A DNA stretch of 64,000 bases from Bacteroidales bacterium UBA1176 (GTDB lineage Bacteria > Bacteroidota > Bacteroidia > Bacteroidales > WCHB1-69), in NCBI GenBank assembly GCA_002311645.1, contig DBYW01000050.1, positions 114,561-178,560 on the forward strand, in the 5' to 3' direction. Made by a program: the position numbers and the translations under genes. Position 1 is the stretch's first letter, and each line of letters starts with the position of its first letter. Below are positions 52,568 through 60,617 of this stretch, in pieces. The notes below the pieces were generated by a model. That model worked only from the letters and a program-made list of their open reading frames with translations. It was not told the DNA's origin and did no database searches.

Positions 52568-53689
52568 TACGATTACGCAGTACTGTGTCTCTTCGCTCAC
52601 GGGTGTGAGGGCGAGGAATCCCTCGCGCCAGCGCCCCTCCTCGCAGGTCATCGGGGACTGCTGTTGCACATATTGCAGCATTGCGCCGCGCTTGGGGCGG
52701 TACTCGATGCGCATCACTCCAGTTGAATTGGGATGCACGAACCGTTCATAGAGGAGGTGCGCCGCCATCCCCATTGTCATTCGCAGGTTGATCTCCACCA
52801 TCGGGTTCAACTTGTACCCGTCCGAATCATACACGAGCATATCCACGCCCACGCAGCCGTGGTAATGGGGCTGGATGGTCTCTTGGATGAAATCTTTCAG
52901 CGCCTCCCGGATGCTGGCCAGTGTGCTGAGGTCCACCCATTGTGAGAGGATGCGCTTGATGTCGGCATCCGAGCGCAGCTCGTTGCCGGCATAGCCGTAA
53001 TGCTGGGTGTGGAAGAGCGAGTAACCGCAGAAACGAACCTCTTGCGGCGTGGTGACGAACTCCATTGCGAAGTCCTGTACCACATTGTATAGGGGTTCTG
53101 CCAGCAGGGCGCCTTGCCGGCGCAGCACGCCCGCGCACTGCCGCCGCAGGGTGGGGGAGAACTCCCCGTGGGCGTACAGGTTGCCCCGCCCGTTGCCCGA
53201 GTAGGGCGATTTGAGAATGCAGTCCCTCTGCGTGGCGATGAAGGCTTCCACCTCGTCGATGTGGGTGAGCAGGCGTGCGGTGGCGGGCAGTGGCAGATTC
53301 GGACAGTGCTGCCGCAGATACTCCATCGCCGGGATGGTGATTCGCCGGTGGGCCAGGCCCCGCAGACTGTCCAGTTGACTGTCGGTGGGGAGAAGCGCCT
53401 CCGGTAATCCTGCCGCACGCAGCTGCCGTCGCATCAGCCGGTCCCAGCCCCATGGATGTATCTCCACCTCTCCTATGGCGGAAAGATCGGGCGGATGCTC
53501 GTCGTAGGGGTTGAAGAGCAGCACGTTGTCGCCGTCATCGGCTAAATACCGCACGAAAGGGGCGCAATCCTTTGCAAACCGTATGGCCGACTGCAATGGC
53601 ACGAAATGTTCGTGGTTGTGGGCCAGGGCGTAGTCGTGCTCTGGATTGAAGATGTACAGAGGATGCACTTCGGCGGGTTCCATCGACAA
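52553..53689 (-). CDS. ATP-grasp-like protein, unknown function
   Basis: A 378-residue cytoplasmic protein. The central part resembles an ATP-grasp fold: a lysine-containing CILKSPYSGNGRGN loop around residue 157 for ATP binding, and a later CVGVDMLVYDSDGYKLNPMVEINLRMTMG segment (about 285-313) with the acid and Asn pattern of the metal site. The N-terminal YIFNPEHDYALAHNHEHF is striking. Such enzymes ligate a carboxylate to an amine. Neither substrate nor partner is apparent. Its 3' end runs into a heptamer array. I cannot name the family. Confidence 0.65.
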   Translation of the reverse strand: MSMEPAEVHPLYIFNPEHDYALAHNHEHFVPLQSAIRFAKDCAPFVRYLADDGDNVLLFNPYDEHPPDLSAIGEVEIHPWGWDRLMRRQLRAAGLPEALLPTDSQLDSLRGLAHRRITIPAMEYLRQHCPNLPLPATARLLTHIDEVEAFIATQRDCILKSPYSGNGRGNLYAHGEFSPTLRRQCAGVLRRQGALLAEPLYNVVQDFAMEFVTTPQEVRFCGYSLFHTQHYGYAGNELRSDADIKRILSQWVDLSTLASIREALKDFIQETIQPHYHGCVGVDMLVYDSDGYKLNPMVEINLRMTMGMAAHLLYERFVHPNSTGVMRIEYRPKRGAMLQYVQQQSPMTCEEGRWREGFLALTPVSEETQYCVIVAVGH

Positions 53690-53697
53690 CAGGATAT

Positions 53698-54018
53698 TTA
53701 GGCGACGCGGACGGCAGTGCCGGAGACGATGACCATCATCATGCTGTTTTTGGCTCCGAGAATCTCATAGTCGATGTCAATGCCGACTATGGCATCGGCG
53801 CCCATCCTGATGGCGCGTTCCTGAAGCTCTTCCAGTGCCTTGTCGCGGGCTTCGATCAATTCGCGTTCGTAGGAGCTGGAACGCCCGCCAAAAATATCGC
53901 GGATGCTAGCACCAAAATCCTTTATGAAATTCACACCGATGATGACTTCGCCGCAAACGATGCCGAGGTATTCATAAATTTTTTTCCCTTCGATGTTGGG
54001 GGTTGTGGTTAAAATCAT
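53698..54018 (-). CDS. ybjQ: YbjQ family (UPF0145) protein
   Basis: A 106-residue protein. The N-terminal [31 protein letters not shown], the central [36 protein letters not shown], and the final IVSGTAVRV match YbjQ throughout. Members assemble as pentamers, and the Pfam family is named for possible heavy-metal binding, but the role is not established. It lies 8 bp upstream of the ATP-grasp gene on the same strand. Confidence 0.9.
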   Translation of the reverse strand: MILTTTPNIEGKKIYEYLGIVCGEVIIGVNFIKDFGASIRDIFGGRSSSYERELIEARDKALEELQERAIRMGADAIVGIDIDYEILGAKNSMMMVIVSGTAVRVA

Positions 54019-54166
54019 ATTGCTTGTGATTTGTTAGTTGTTGAGAATTATTGACAATCTGTAAACGTCACTGAAAGTCCTGTGTGTTTGTCAGTCTGCA
54101 GATTTTAGGACGATTATTCAAGGAATGGTATGAAAATGTTTTTCATTACAAAAAGAAATAGTCAAG

Positions 54167-54517
54167 TTATGGCATTCCAGGAAAGCTGTTCACCATCTTT
54201 ATGGTAAAATCAGGGAAAGCGTCCACGATGCGGATGGTGAAGTCGGGGAAAGCATCCACAAACTGCCATTCACCGCACTCATCGGCGAAGGCATTCACAC
54301 TTTTCACTTTCAAATCAGGGAAGGATTCCACTATCTTCACGTCAAAGTCGGCGAATGCGGACACAATCTTGACTTTTCCATAAAGAGGGGTCTCTTTATA
54401 AGTGCAATTTTCCTTGTCAATGGGATTGCCTGATGTGTTCAAAGAGTCGGGCTGCTCGGCCCAACAATAGGTCACGAGGCAGAGAAACAAGAGCATGAAA
54501 AGAATTTTTTTTGTCAT
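54167..54517 (-). CDS. 7(1) septoil-knot-type repeat protein
   Basis: A 116-residue exported protein. The signal peptide (cut near YCWAE, about residue 20) is followed by a run of short repeats of 10-12 residues built on F-x-D-F/L-x-V/I-K-x-V: VKIVSAFADF, VKIVESFPDL, VKSVNAFAD, the linker CGEWQFVDAFPDF, TIRIVDAFPDF, TIKMVNSFPG. This pattern matches the family named for the 7(1) septoil knot, a small beta-repeat fold predicted to be a deep knot. The start at 54517 is chosen by the signal peptide rather than the ATG at 54553. The function is unknown. Confidence 0.75.
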   Translation of the reverse strand: MTKKILFMLLFLCLVTYCWAEQPDSLNTSGNPIDKENCTYKETPLYGKVKIVSAFADFDVKIVESFPDLKVKSVNAFADECGEWQFVDAFPDFTIRIVDAFPDFTIKMVNSFPGMP

Positions 54518-54552
54518 ATACCGAAAGATGATTTTGCATGATTGGTTGAACA

Positions 54553-55065
54553 TCAGACTTTAGGTGGGCTGATAGATTTCTCGTAAGCCAGTCGTTTTCC
54601 GTCGCGCACTTGCACGATGCCGCAGAGGGTGAAGCCATGTTTGCGGATGAGGTTTCGCATGGCATGGTTGCCCTGATGGGTGTCAATGCGGAATGCTGGT
54701 GTTCCCAGCCGGGTGGCTTTGCGCTCTGCGATGGAGAGGATGTATTGAGCCACGCCATGTCGGGTGTAATCGTCGTGCACCGCGATGCGATGAACTACGA
54801 CGTATGGATTGTCTGAGAGCCAGCGTCCGTCTATGCGGGCATAGTAGGGGTCATCCTCGAAGAGGATGGCGGCGTATGCCACAACCGAATCGCGTTCCAA
54901 CACGACATAGCCGTTTCGCTTGGCGATGTCATTGCAAATGGACTCCTCGTTGGGGTAACCATCTTGCCACTGGTCAATACCGATGTTTTTCAGCCGTTGT
55001 TTGGCTTGGCCGATGATGGACATGATGTCCGGAAGGTCGCTGGAGCGTGCGTGACGGGAGCGCAT
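54553..55065 (-). CDS. GNAT family N-acetyltransferase
   Basis: A 170-residue acetyl-CoA-dependent acetyltransferase. It has the GNAT core with VVHRIAVHDDYTRHGVAQYIL (the R/Q-x-x-G-x-G/A-like CoA loop is here R-H-G-V-A) near 91-111 and the later GNHAMRNLIRKHGFTLCGIV block. The substrate is unknown. It lies 18 bp after rnr on the same strand. Confidence 0.88.
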   Translation of the reverse strand: MRSRHARSSDLPDIMSIIGQAKQRLKNIGIDQWQDGYPNEESICNDIAKRNGYVVLERDSVVAYAAILFEDDPYYARIDGRWLSDNPYVVVHRIAVHDDYTRHGVAQYILSIAERKATRLGTPAFRIDTHQGNHAMRNLIRKHGFTLCGIVQVRDGKRLAYEKSISPPKV

Positions 55066-55083
55066 AGGTCAAATTACGTTAGA

Positions 55084-57240
55084 TTACTCTTTTATCCATT
55101 CAAAATCCATCTGTTTTTTGAGCAGGTCGACGGCCACGACGCGCACCTTGAGCTTGTCGCCGAAGCGCAACGAGCGGCCGTGGTGCAACCCGACAAGCGT
55201 GTAGTTCTCTTCGTCAATATAGTAGAAGTCGTCGTTGAGGGTGCGCATTGAGATGAGCCCTTCGCACTTGGACTCTGCCAGCTCGGCGTAGATGCCCCAT
55301 TTGGAGACGCCGGAGACGGTGGCGTCGAAGGTTTCGCCCACCTTGTCGGCCAGATACTCGGCCTGCTTGTACTTGATGGAGGTGCGCTCGGCTTCGGTGG
55401 CCTGGTGCTCCATCTGCGAACAGTGCTTGCAGTACTCCTCGTACTCCTCTTTCTTGACCGACTCACCGTTGGCCAAGTAGCGGTCGAGGAGGCGGTGCAC
55501 CATCAGGTCGGGATAGCGGCGGATGGGGGAGGTGAAGTGCGTGTAGTAGGGGAAGGCCAGTCCGTAGTGGCCGATGTTGTCGGTGGAGTAGCAGGCGCGG
55601 GCCATCGTGCGGATGGCCAACTTGCTGAGCATGTCGTAGTCGGCGTGCCCCTTCTGCTTCTCCAGCATATCGTTGAGCGAGCTGCTGAGCGCCTTGGGCG
55701 TGTTGGTCTTGAGCTCGAAGCCCAACTTCTTGACAAAGTTCTTGAAGGTGTCGATTTTCTCGTCCAGGGGCTTGTCGTGGATACGATACACGAACACGTT
55801 GGGCTCCTTGCCCGTGAGCCGTTTGCGGCCCACCTTCTCGGCCACGCGCTTGTTGGCCAGAAGCATAAACTCTTCGATGAGCCAGTTGGCCTCCTTCTGC
55901 ACCTTGAGATAGACGCCGATGGGGTGGCCGCTCTCGTCGAGCTTGAATTTCACCTCCTCGGTTTCGAAGTTGATGGCGTTGTTGTCGAAGCGCTTCTTCC
56001 GCATAATCTGGGCCAGTTCGTTGAGTTTGGGCAGCACGTCGGAGAGGACGCCCTCGCCGGTGTCAATCACCTGCTGGGCCTGCTCGTAGTCGAGGCGGTG
56101 GTCGGAGTTGATGACGGTGTGGCCGAACCACTCCTTGTGGACCTTTGCGTTGTCGTCGAGGTCGAAGACGGCGCTGTAGCAGAGCTTGTCCTCGTTGGGG
56201 CGGAGCGAGCACAGGTTGTTGGAGAGTGCCTCGGGAAGCATCGGGATGGTGCGGTCCACCAGATAGACGGACGTGGCGCGGTCGTAGGCCTCCTTGTCGA
56301 TGGCCGTGCCGGGGCGCACGTAATAGGAGACATCGGCGATGTGGATGCCGATGCGGTACATCCCGTTGTCCAGTTTCTCGTAAGAAATGGCGTCGTCAAA
56401 GTCTTTGGCGTCGGCGGGGTCGATGGTGAAGGTGGTGACATCGCGGAAGTCACGGCGACGCTTGATTTCCGCAGGGTTGATGTCGGTCGGGATTGCTTCA
56501 GCTTCCTGTTCCACCTCATTGGGAAATTTGAGGGGGAAGTCGTTCTCGGCGAGAATGGCCATCATTTCCACGTTGTTGTCTCCGGGCTTGCCAAGCACGT
56601 GGATCACTTCACCGAGGGGACTGCGCGTGCCGTTGGGCCAGTCTACAATGACAACGACCACCTTGTCGCCGCTCTTGGCTTTGCGCAGCAGCCGTCCGGG
56701 AATGATGATGTCGCGGCGGAAGAAGACGTTGTCGGGGATGAAGTAGGCCACGCCTTTGCGGATGGAGATGATGCCCACGAGTTGCTTGCGACTGCGCTCG
56801 AGCACTTCCACTACCTGCCCTTCGGGACGCTTGCCACGACGGGCAGGGAAGAGTGCCACCTTGACCAAGTCGTTGTTGAGGGCGTTGCCCAAATAGCCGT
56901 CGGCAATGAAGATGTCTTCAGACTGTGATTCATCCGGTGACTCGTTGGGGTTGTATTGGGGGATGACAAAGGCCATGCCGCTGCGCTTCATCTCAATGCG
57001 TCCGGTGACATAGTTGCGGTTGGTGTCCTTGTCTTTCAGCTGCTTGTAGTTGAGACGGTACTTTCCGCGGCCGGCGTGCAGCAGCAGCTTGGCTTCCACC
57101 AAACGGTCGATCTGCTCCTTGACCTGTTCACGTCCCTTTTTGTCGTAAATGTTGACTTTGGCTGCGATTTGCTTGTAGTTCAGTTTCTCGTTTTTGCCGG
57201 ATGCCAAAGCGTCTAATATGTTTTTTGCTAATTCTTTCAT
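55084..57240 (-). CDS. rnr: Ribonuclease R
   Basis: A 718-residue RNB-family 3'-5' exoribonuclease acting on structured RNA. Winged-helix and cold-shock domains lie at the N-terminus (NILDALASGKNEKLNYKQIAAKV). The RNB domain has TIDPADAKDFDDAISYE, the catalytic Asp cluster, near residue 270. A C-terminal S1 domain (GETFDATVSGVSKWGIYAEL) ends the protein. The length is normal. Two genes on the same strand follow closely. Confidence 0.96.
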   Translation of the reverse strand: MKELAKNILDALASGKNEKLNYKQIAAKVNIYDKKGREQVKEQIDRLVEAKLLLHAGRGKYRLNYKQLKDKDTNRNYVTGRIEMKRSGMAFVIPQYNPNESPDESQSEDIFIADGYLGNALNNDLVKVALFPARRGKRPEGQVVEVLERSRKQLVGIISIRKGVAYFIPDNVFFRRDIIIPGRLLRKAKSGDKVVVVIVDWPNGTRSPLGEVIHVLGKPGDNNVEMMAILAENDFPLKFPNEVEQEAEAIPTDINPAEIKRRRDFRDVTTFTIDPADAKDFDDAISYEKLDNGMYRIGIHIADVSYYVRPGTAIDKEAYDRATSVYLVDRTIPMLPEALSNNLCSLRPNEDKLCYSAVFDLDDNAKVHKEWFGHTVINSDHRLDYEQAQQVIDTGEGVLSDVLPKLNELAQIMRKKRFDNNAINFETEEVKFKLDESGHPIGVYLKVQKEANWLIEEFMLLANKRVAEKVGRKRLTGKEPNVFVYRIHDKPLDEKIDTFKNFVKKLGFELKTNTPKALSSSLNDMLEKQKGHADYDMLSKLAIRTMARACYSTDNIGHYGLAFPYYTHFTSPIRRYPDLMVHRLLDRYLANGESVKKEEYEEYCKHCSQMEHQATEAERTSIKYKQAEYLADKVGETFDATVSGVSKWGIYAELAESKCEGLISMRTLNDDFYYIDEENYTLVGLHHGRSLRFGDKLKVRVVAVDLLKKQMDFEWIKE

Positions 57241-57303
57241 TGTATGATTTGTTTCGCTGTAGGAATATGTGGTTGATATTTTTATGATAGTTGAAAACAG
57301 GTG

Positions 57304-58269
57304 TCAGAATGTGCTTTCCACCTTCAGTTTTCCTCCTTCGTCGTAGATGAAGCACGCCTCCAGGTTCTCGTCTCCTTTCACAATGCGCATGGATTTCTCA
57401 AGTCCCAGCACCATGAAGGCGGTGGCGTAGGCGTCGGCAGTGGCGCAGTCGGAGGCTATTACGGTGACGCTGAGCAGATTGGTCTCTTCGGGTCGTCCGG
57501 TGACGGGGTTGAGGATGTGGGTGTAGCGTTTGCCATCCTTTTCGAAGAAATTGCGGTAGTTGCCGGAGGTGGCCACAGCGCGGTCGCGCAGTTCAAAACT
57601 GCGCTGACTTTCCACGGGGCCGTCGGCGGTCACAGTGGGCGTCTGGATGCCCACTTTCCAGGGCCTTTTGCCTTTGCTGCCGTGCGCGACTATCTCGCCG
57701 CCAATCTCGACCAGGCAGTCTTTATGTCCCTTCGATACAAGGAATTCTGCCACCTTGTCTACGGCGAACCCCTTGGCGATGGCGTTGAAGTTGAGTTGCA
57801 CGCGTGGGTCGTCCTTTACAAGTTTGCGGTCTTGGAGATGAATTAGTCCGCAGCCTACGAATTCCTTGACGGAATCGATGGTTCCTTGGGGCACGACTTT
57901 CTTTTGGTTGTCGCGTCCAAATCCCCATAACTCCACGAGGGGTTGCACGGTGCAGTCAAAAGCCCCGTTGGTCTTGGCGGAGATGTCAAAGGCGATCTGT
58001 AGTACGTGCTGAAAATCCTCGTTCAAGTCGGGATCCTGGGCCGAATTGACTTTCGAAATGAGTGAGTTGGTGTCGAAGATGGAGAAGGTGCTGCTGATGT
58101 GTTGCAACACGGAGTCCACTTGCTGTGGCAGGGTGCGGCTGTTATTCCCGATGTAGGCGATATGGAAGGTGGTGCCGAATGCGACACCATCGAATTGCTG
58201 CACGGTGGCACGCTGGCACGCGGCTCCGAACATAATGCAGAGGATAATAAAACACGCGATCTTTTTCAC
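57304..58269 (-). CDS. apbE: FAD:protein FMN transferase ApbE
   Basis: A 321-residue lipoprotein that attaches FMN covalently to target flavoproteins such as RnfG or NqrB/C. The signal peptide ends in a lipobox G-A-A-C. The core motifs are VAFGTTFHIAYIG, FNAIAKGFAVDKVAEFL, VEIGGEIVAHGS, and YTHILNPVTGRP. The chosen start is a GTG at 58269 because a strong -7 promoter box (58275-58282) lies just before it; an ATG at 58299 would be upstream of that promoter. The likely target flavoprotein is not in this window. Confidence 0.9.
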   Translation of the reverse strand: MKKIACFIILCIMFGAACQRATVQQFDGVAFGTTFHIAYIGNNSRTLPQQVDSVLQHISSTFSIFDTNSLISKVNSAQDPDLNEDFQHVLQIAFDISAKTNGAFDCTVQPLVELWGFGRDNQKKVVPQGTIDSVKEFVGCGLIHLQDRKLVKDDPRVQLNFNAIAKGFAVDKVAEFLVSKGHKDCLVEIGGEIVAHGSKGKRPWKVGIQTPTVTADGPVESQRSFELRDRAVATSGNYRNFFEKDGKRYTHILNPVTGRPEETNLLSVTVIASDCATADAYATAFMVLGLEKSMRIVKGDENLEACFIYDEGGKLKVESTF

Positions 58270-58274
58270 GGCCG

Positions 58275-58282
58275 CAAAAATA
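58275..58282 (-). promoter_or_regulatory. apbE promoter -7 box
   Basis: On the minus strand this reads TATTTTTG, 5 bases before the GTG codon. Confidence 0.5.
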
Positions 58283-58302
58283 CGAAAAAGATTCGGCATG
58301 GA

Positions 58303-58974
58303 CTATAGCACATACAACCAGATGCCGATGAATTGCAGCACGATGCCAATGACGACAAAAATATGGAACACAAAATGCATGTAGCGTCTTTTTTTGCCGA
58401 CGAGGTATAGAATGGCCCCGATGGTGAAGGCCACTCCACCGGCAATAATCCAGGCAAACCCCTTCATTGTCATCCCTATGATGGCGTCGCGCAGGCTGAT
58501 GAGCACACACCAGCCCATGCCCAAATAGCAGGCCATCGAGAATTTGGAGTACTTCTTCAGGTCTATGGCGTTCAGGGTGGCGCCCAGGAAGGCCAAGGCC
58601 CACTCTACTCCGAAGATGACCCAGCCCATCGCCGGATTGACGGAACGGATGCTGAGCAAGGCAATGGGCGTGTAGGAACCGGCTATCGTGAAGAAAATGT
58701 CGCAATGGTCGACGACCCGCATCACTTGTTTGCCCTTGCCTTTGGGCAAGCCGTGATAGACGCTTGAGACCACGAGGGCGATCAGTACCGTTGTGGTATA
58801 GATGATGCTGCATACGACCGAAAGGGCCGAATGTTTAAGGACGGAGGTCCGCAGGGCTATGATCATCATTGCCACGGCACAGGCGGCGCCGAATAGGTGA
58901 CTCGCCATGTTTAGTTTTTCTTCCCGTGTGGTGTAATCAGGGAATGGCCGTTGTGACAAGGGGGTTCTTTTCAT
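58303..58974 (-). CDS. Hemolysin III (TrhA/YqfA) family membrane protein
   Basis: A 223-residue protein with seven membrane helices. It has the family motifs YTTREEKLNMASHLFGAACA at the N-terminus, SSVYHGLP near residue 75, VVDHCDIFFTIAGSYTPIALL (about 88-108), and HFVFHIFVVIGIVLQF at the end, with the conserved His and Asp of the PAQR-like fold. The start at 58974 is chosen by these. The name hemolysin is historical; the function in most bacteria is membrane-lipid related or unknown. It is divergent from the HAD gene. Confidence 0.9.
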   Translation of the reverse strand: MKRTPLSQRPFPDYTTREEKLNMASHLFGAACAVAMMIIALRTSVLKHSALSVVCSIIYTTTVLIALVVSSVYHGLPKGKGKQVMRVVDHCDIFFTIAGSYTPIALLSIRSVNPAMGWVIFGVEWALAFLGATLNAIDLKKYSKFSMACYLGMGWCVLISLRDAIIGMTMKGFAWIIAGGVAFTIGAILYLVGKKRRYMHFVFHIFVVIGIVLQFIGIWLYVL

Positions 58975-59007
58975 CAGTCGTTTTTTAATGAAGATGATGG
59001 TCGGCGG

Positions 59008-59015
59008 CAAAAGTA
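59008..59015 (-). promoter_or_regulatory. Hemolysin III family gene promoter -7 box
   Basis: On the minus strand this reads TACTTTTG, 33 bases before the gene start. It lies back to back with the HAD gene promoter. Confidence 0.6.
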
Positions 59016-59035
59016 CAAAATTATTCCTTTTTTTG

Positions 59036-59043
59036 TATTTTTG
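59036..59043 (+). promoter_or_regulatory. HAD phosphatase gene promoter -7 box
   Basis: TATTTTTG, 18 bases before the chosen ATG. It overlaps a TTG at 59041 that is therefore not the start. Confidence 0.65.
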
Positions 59044-59061
59044 CTGCCAAATACTGCAAAG

Positions 59062-59640
59062 ATGGCAGATGCGAAATGGACCCTTTTTATGGACCGCGAT
59101 GGCGTGGTGAACGTGCAGATAGTGGGCGGCTATGTGATGCGACCGGAACAGTTTGCCTACACCCCGCATTTCTTGGAGGCGATGCGCCTCCTGCGCCCTC
59201 GCTTTGCCAGATTGGTTATAGTCACCAATCAACAGTGTGTCGGCAAAGGGCTATGCACTCAAGAGGATATTGACCTGATCCATGAACGCCTGCAGGCGCA
59301 ACTCCGTGTTCAAGGTACTCCCTTTGATCAAATATATTGCTGCCCTCATCTGGCAGATGCATCCTGCACCTGTCGCAAACCCAATATAGGATTGGCCATG
59401 CAGGCTCTTCAGGACTTTCCCGATATAGACGTGTCCCGTTCTGTAATGGTTGGAGACTCGCTCTCCGATATGCAGTTCGCCCGTAACGTCGGCATTATCC
59501 CTGTGCATGTGGGCACAATACGCCATCCCGAATTCGAAAGGATTCTCGATATCACTACATCCCATTTTGATTCCCTATACGATTTTGCTTTGCATTTAGA
59601 CGATTTTCCCTTCTTTTCCTCCGCTTCAGACGTTCGTTGA
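59062..59640 (+). CDS. HAD-IIIA phosphatase, GmhB-like
   Basis: A 192-residue HAD hydrolase. The nucleophile and acid pair is D11-x-D13 in FMDRDGVVN. The Cys-rich YCCPHLADASCTCRKP loop (about 94-109) matches the zinc-binding loop of D-glycero-beta-D-manno-heptose 1,7-bisphosphate phosphatase. Motif IV is MVGDSLSDM. Histidinol-phosphatases share the loop, so GmhB is the best but not the only reading. The start at 59062 follows the promoter. The LpxL-like gene begins at its stop, which fits a lipid A or LPS pathway. Confidence 0.85.
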   Translation: MADAKWTLFMDRDGVVNVQIVGGYVMRPEQFAYTPHFLEAMRLLRPRFARLVIVTNQQCVGKGLCTQEDIDLIHERLQAQLRVQGTPFDQIYCCPHLADASCTCRKPNIGLAMQALQDFPDIDVSRSVMVGDSLSDMQFARNVGIIPVHVGTIRHPEFERILDITTSHFDSLYDFALHLDDFPFFSSASDVR

Positions 59641-59642
59641 CG

Positions 59643-60515
59643 ATGTTTATAACCTATTTCTTCATCTACCTGATATGTTATCCGCTGGCGCTCCTGCCGC
59701 TGCCTGTGTTATATGTGCTGGCAGTGCCGCTCTATCTGGTACTCAATTATGTGGTGCGCTATCGTCGCAAGGTGGTGGAGGGAAACCTGCGGAAATCCTT
59801 TCCGGAGATGGATGAGCGTGCTTTGCGTCGTTTGCGAAACCAATACTACTGGCACTTGTCGCAGATAGCTGTGGAGATGATTAAGATGCTGGTGCTGCCG
59901 CGTTGGAGTTTGCGCCGCCGCTATCATTGTGATAATCCTGAAATAGTGAACGCCTTCTATGACCAAGGCCGCAGTGTTATTCTGATGTCTTCCCACTACA
60001 ACAACTGGGAATGGATGATTCTGGCTCTGGAGGGGATGTTCAGCCACCACGGAGTAGGCGTGGGCAAGGGCAATTCCGACAAGGTCTTTGAAAAATTGGT
60101 GAATCGCGCCCGCACCCGCTATGGCACCCAGGTGGTCTTCGCCGACACTGTGCGCGACACCTTCGAGGAGTACGAAACCCAGCACCGCCCGGCGGCCTAT
60201 ATGATGCTCAGCGACCAGTCGCCCAACAGCAAGAAGAAATGCTATGTGACGCAGTTCTTGAACCAAACCACTGGTGTGATTTTCGGTGCCGAGCACTTTG
60301 CCCGAAAATACGACATTCCGGTGCTCTATTATGAAGTGATCAAAGAACGTATGGGCAAGTACCGCGTTGAGGTGCAGCTCATCGCCGACCATCCCAACGA
60401 CTTGCCCGAGTATGCCATCACGCAGCGCTACGTGGAGTTGCTGGAGCAGACCATCCGCCGGCAGCCCGCCTTCTGGCTGTGGAGCCACAGACGGTGGAAG
60501 TTCCAGTTTGAATAG
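59643..60515 (+). CDS. LpxL/HtrB-family lysophospholipid acyltransferase
   Basis: A 290-residue membrane-associated acyltransferase adding a secondary acyl chain to lipid A or a related lipid. It has an N-terminal membrane anchor (about 1-25), the H-x4-E active-site box SSHYNNWEW near residue 120, LSDQSPN near 190, and a late basic WLWSHRRWK. Start candidates are the ATG at 59643 and a TTG at 59637 that overlaps the HAD stop; I chose the ATG. The GmhB-like gene upstream supports an LPS or lipooligosaccharide role. Confidence 0.9.
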   Translation: MFITYFFIYLICYPLALLPLPVLYVLAVPLYLVLNYVVRYRRKVVEGNLRKSFPEMDERALRRLRNQYYWHLSQIAVEMIKMLVLPRWSLRRRYHCDNPEIVNAFYDQGRSVILMSSHYNNWEWMILALEGMFSHHGVGVGKGNSDKVFEKLVNRARTRYGTQVVFADTVRDTFEEYETQHRPAAYMMLSDQSPNSKKKCYVTQFLNQTTGVIFGAEHFARKYDIPVLYYEVIKERMGKYRVEVQLIADHPNDLPEYAITQRYVELLEQTIRRQPAFWLWSHRRWKFQFE

Positions 60516-60590
60516 GCGGTGTGGTGCGATGGGTTGTGCGTGTGGTCTGGCGTGTCGGAGACACGCGGCGACATACATCCGAAAAAAGTG

Positions 60591-60598
60591 TATCTTTG
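60591..60598 (+). promoter_or_regulatory. Fucosidase gene promoter -7 box
   Basis: TATCTTTG, 20 bases before the chosen fucosidase ATG. Confidence 0.6.
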
Positions 60599-60617
60599 CC
60601 TTCCCATAACATTCTCT

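Noticed and set aside
55405..56928. Plus-strand open frame antisense to rnr
   Set aside because: It is a Val/Gly/His-rich shadow of the RNase R gene with no recognisable domain.
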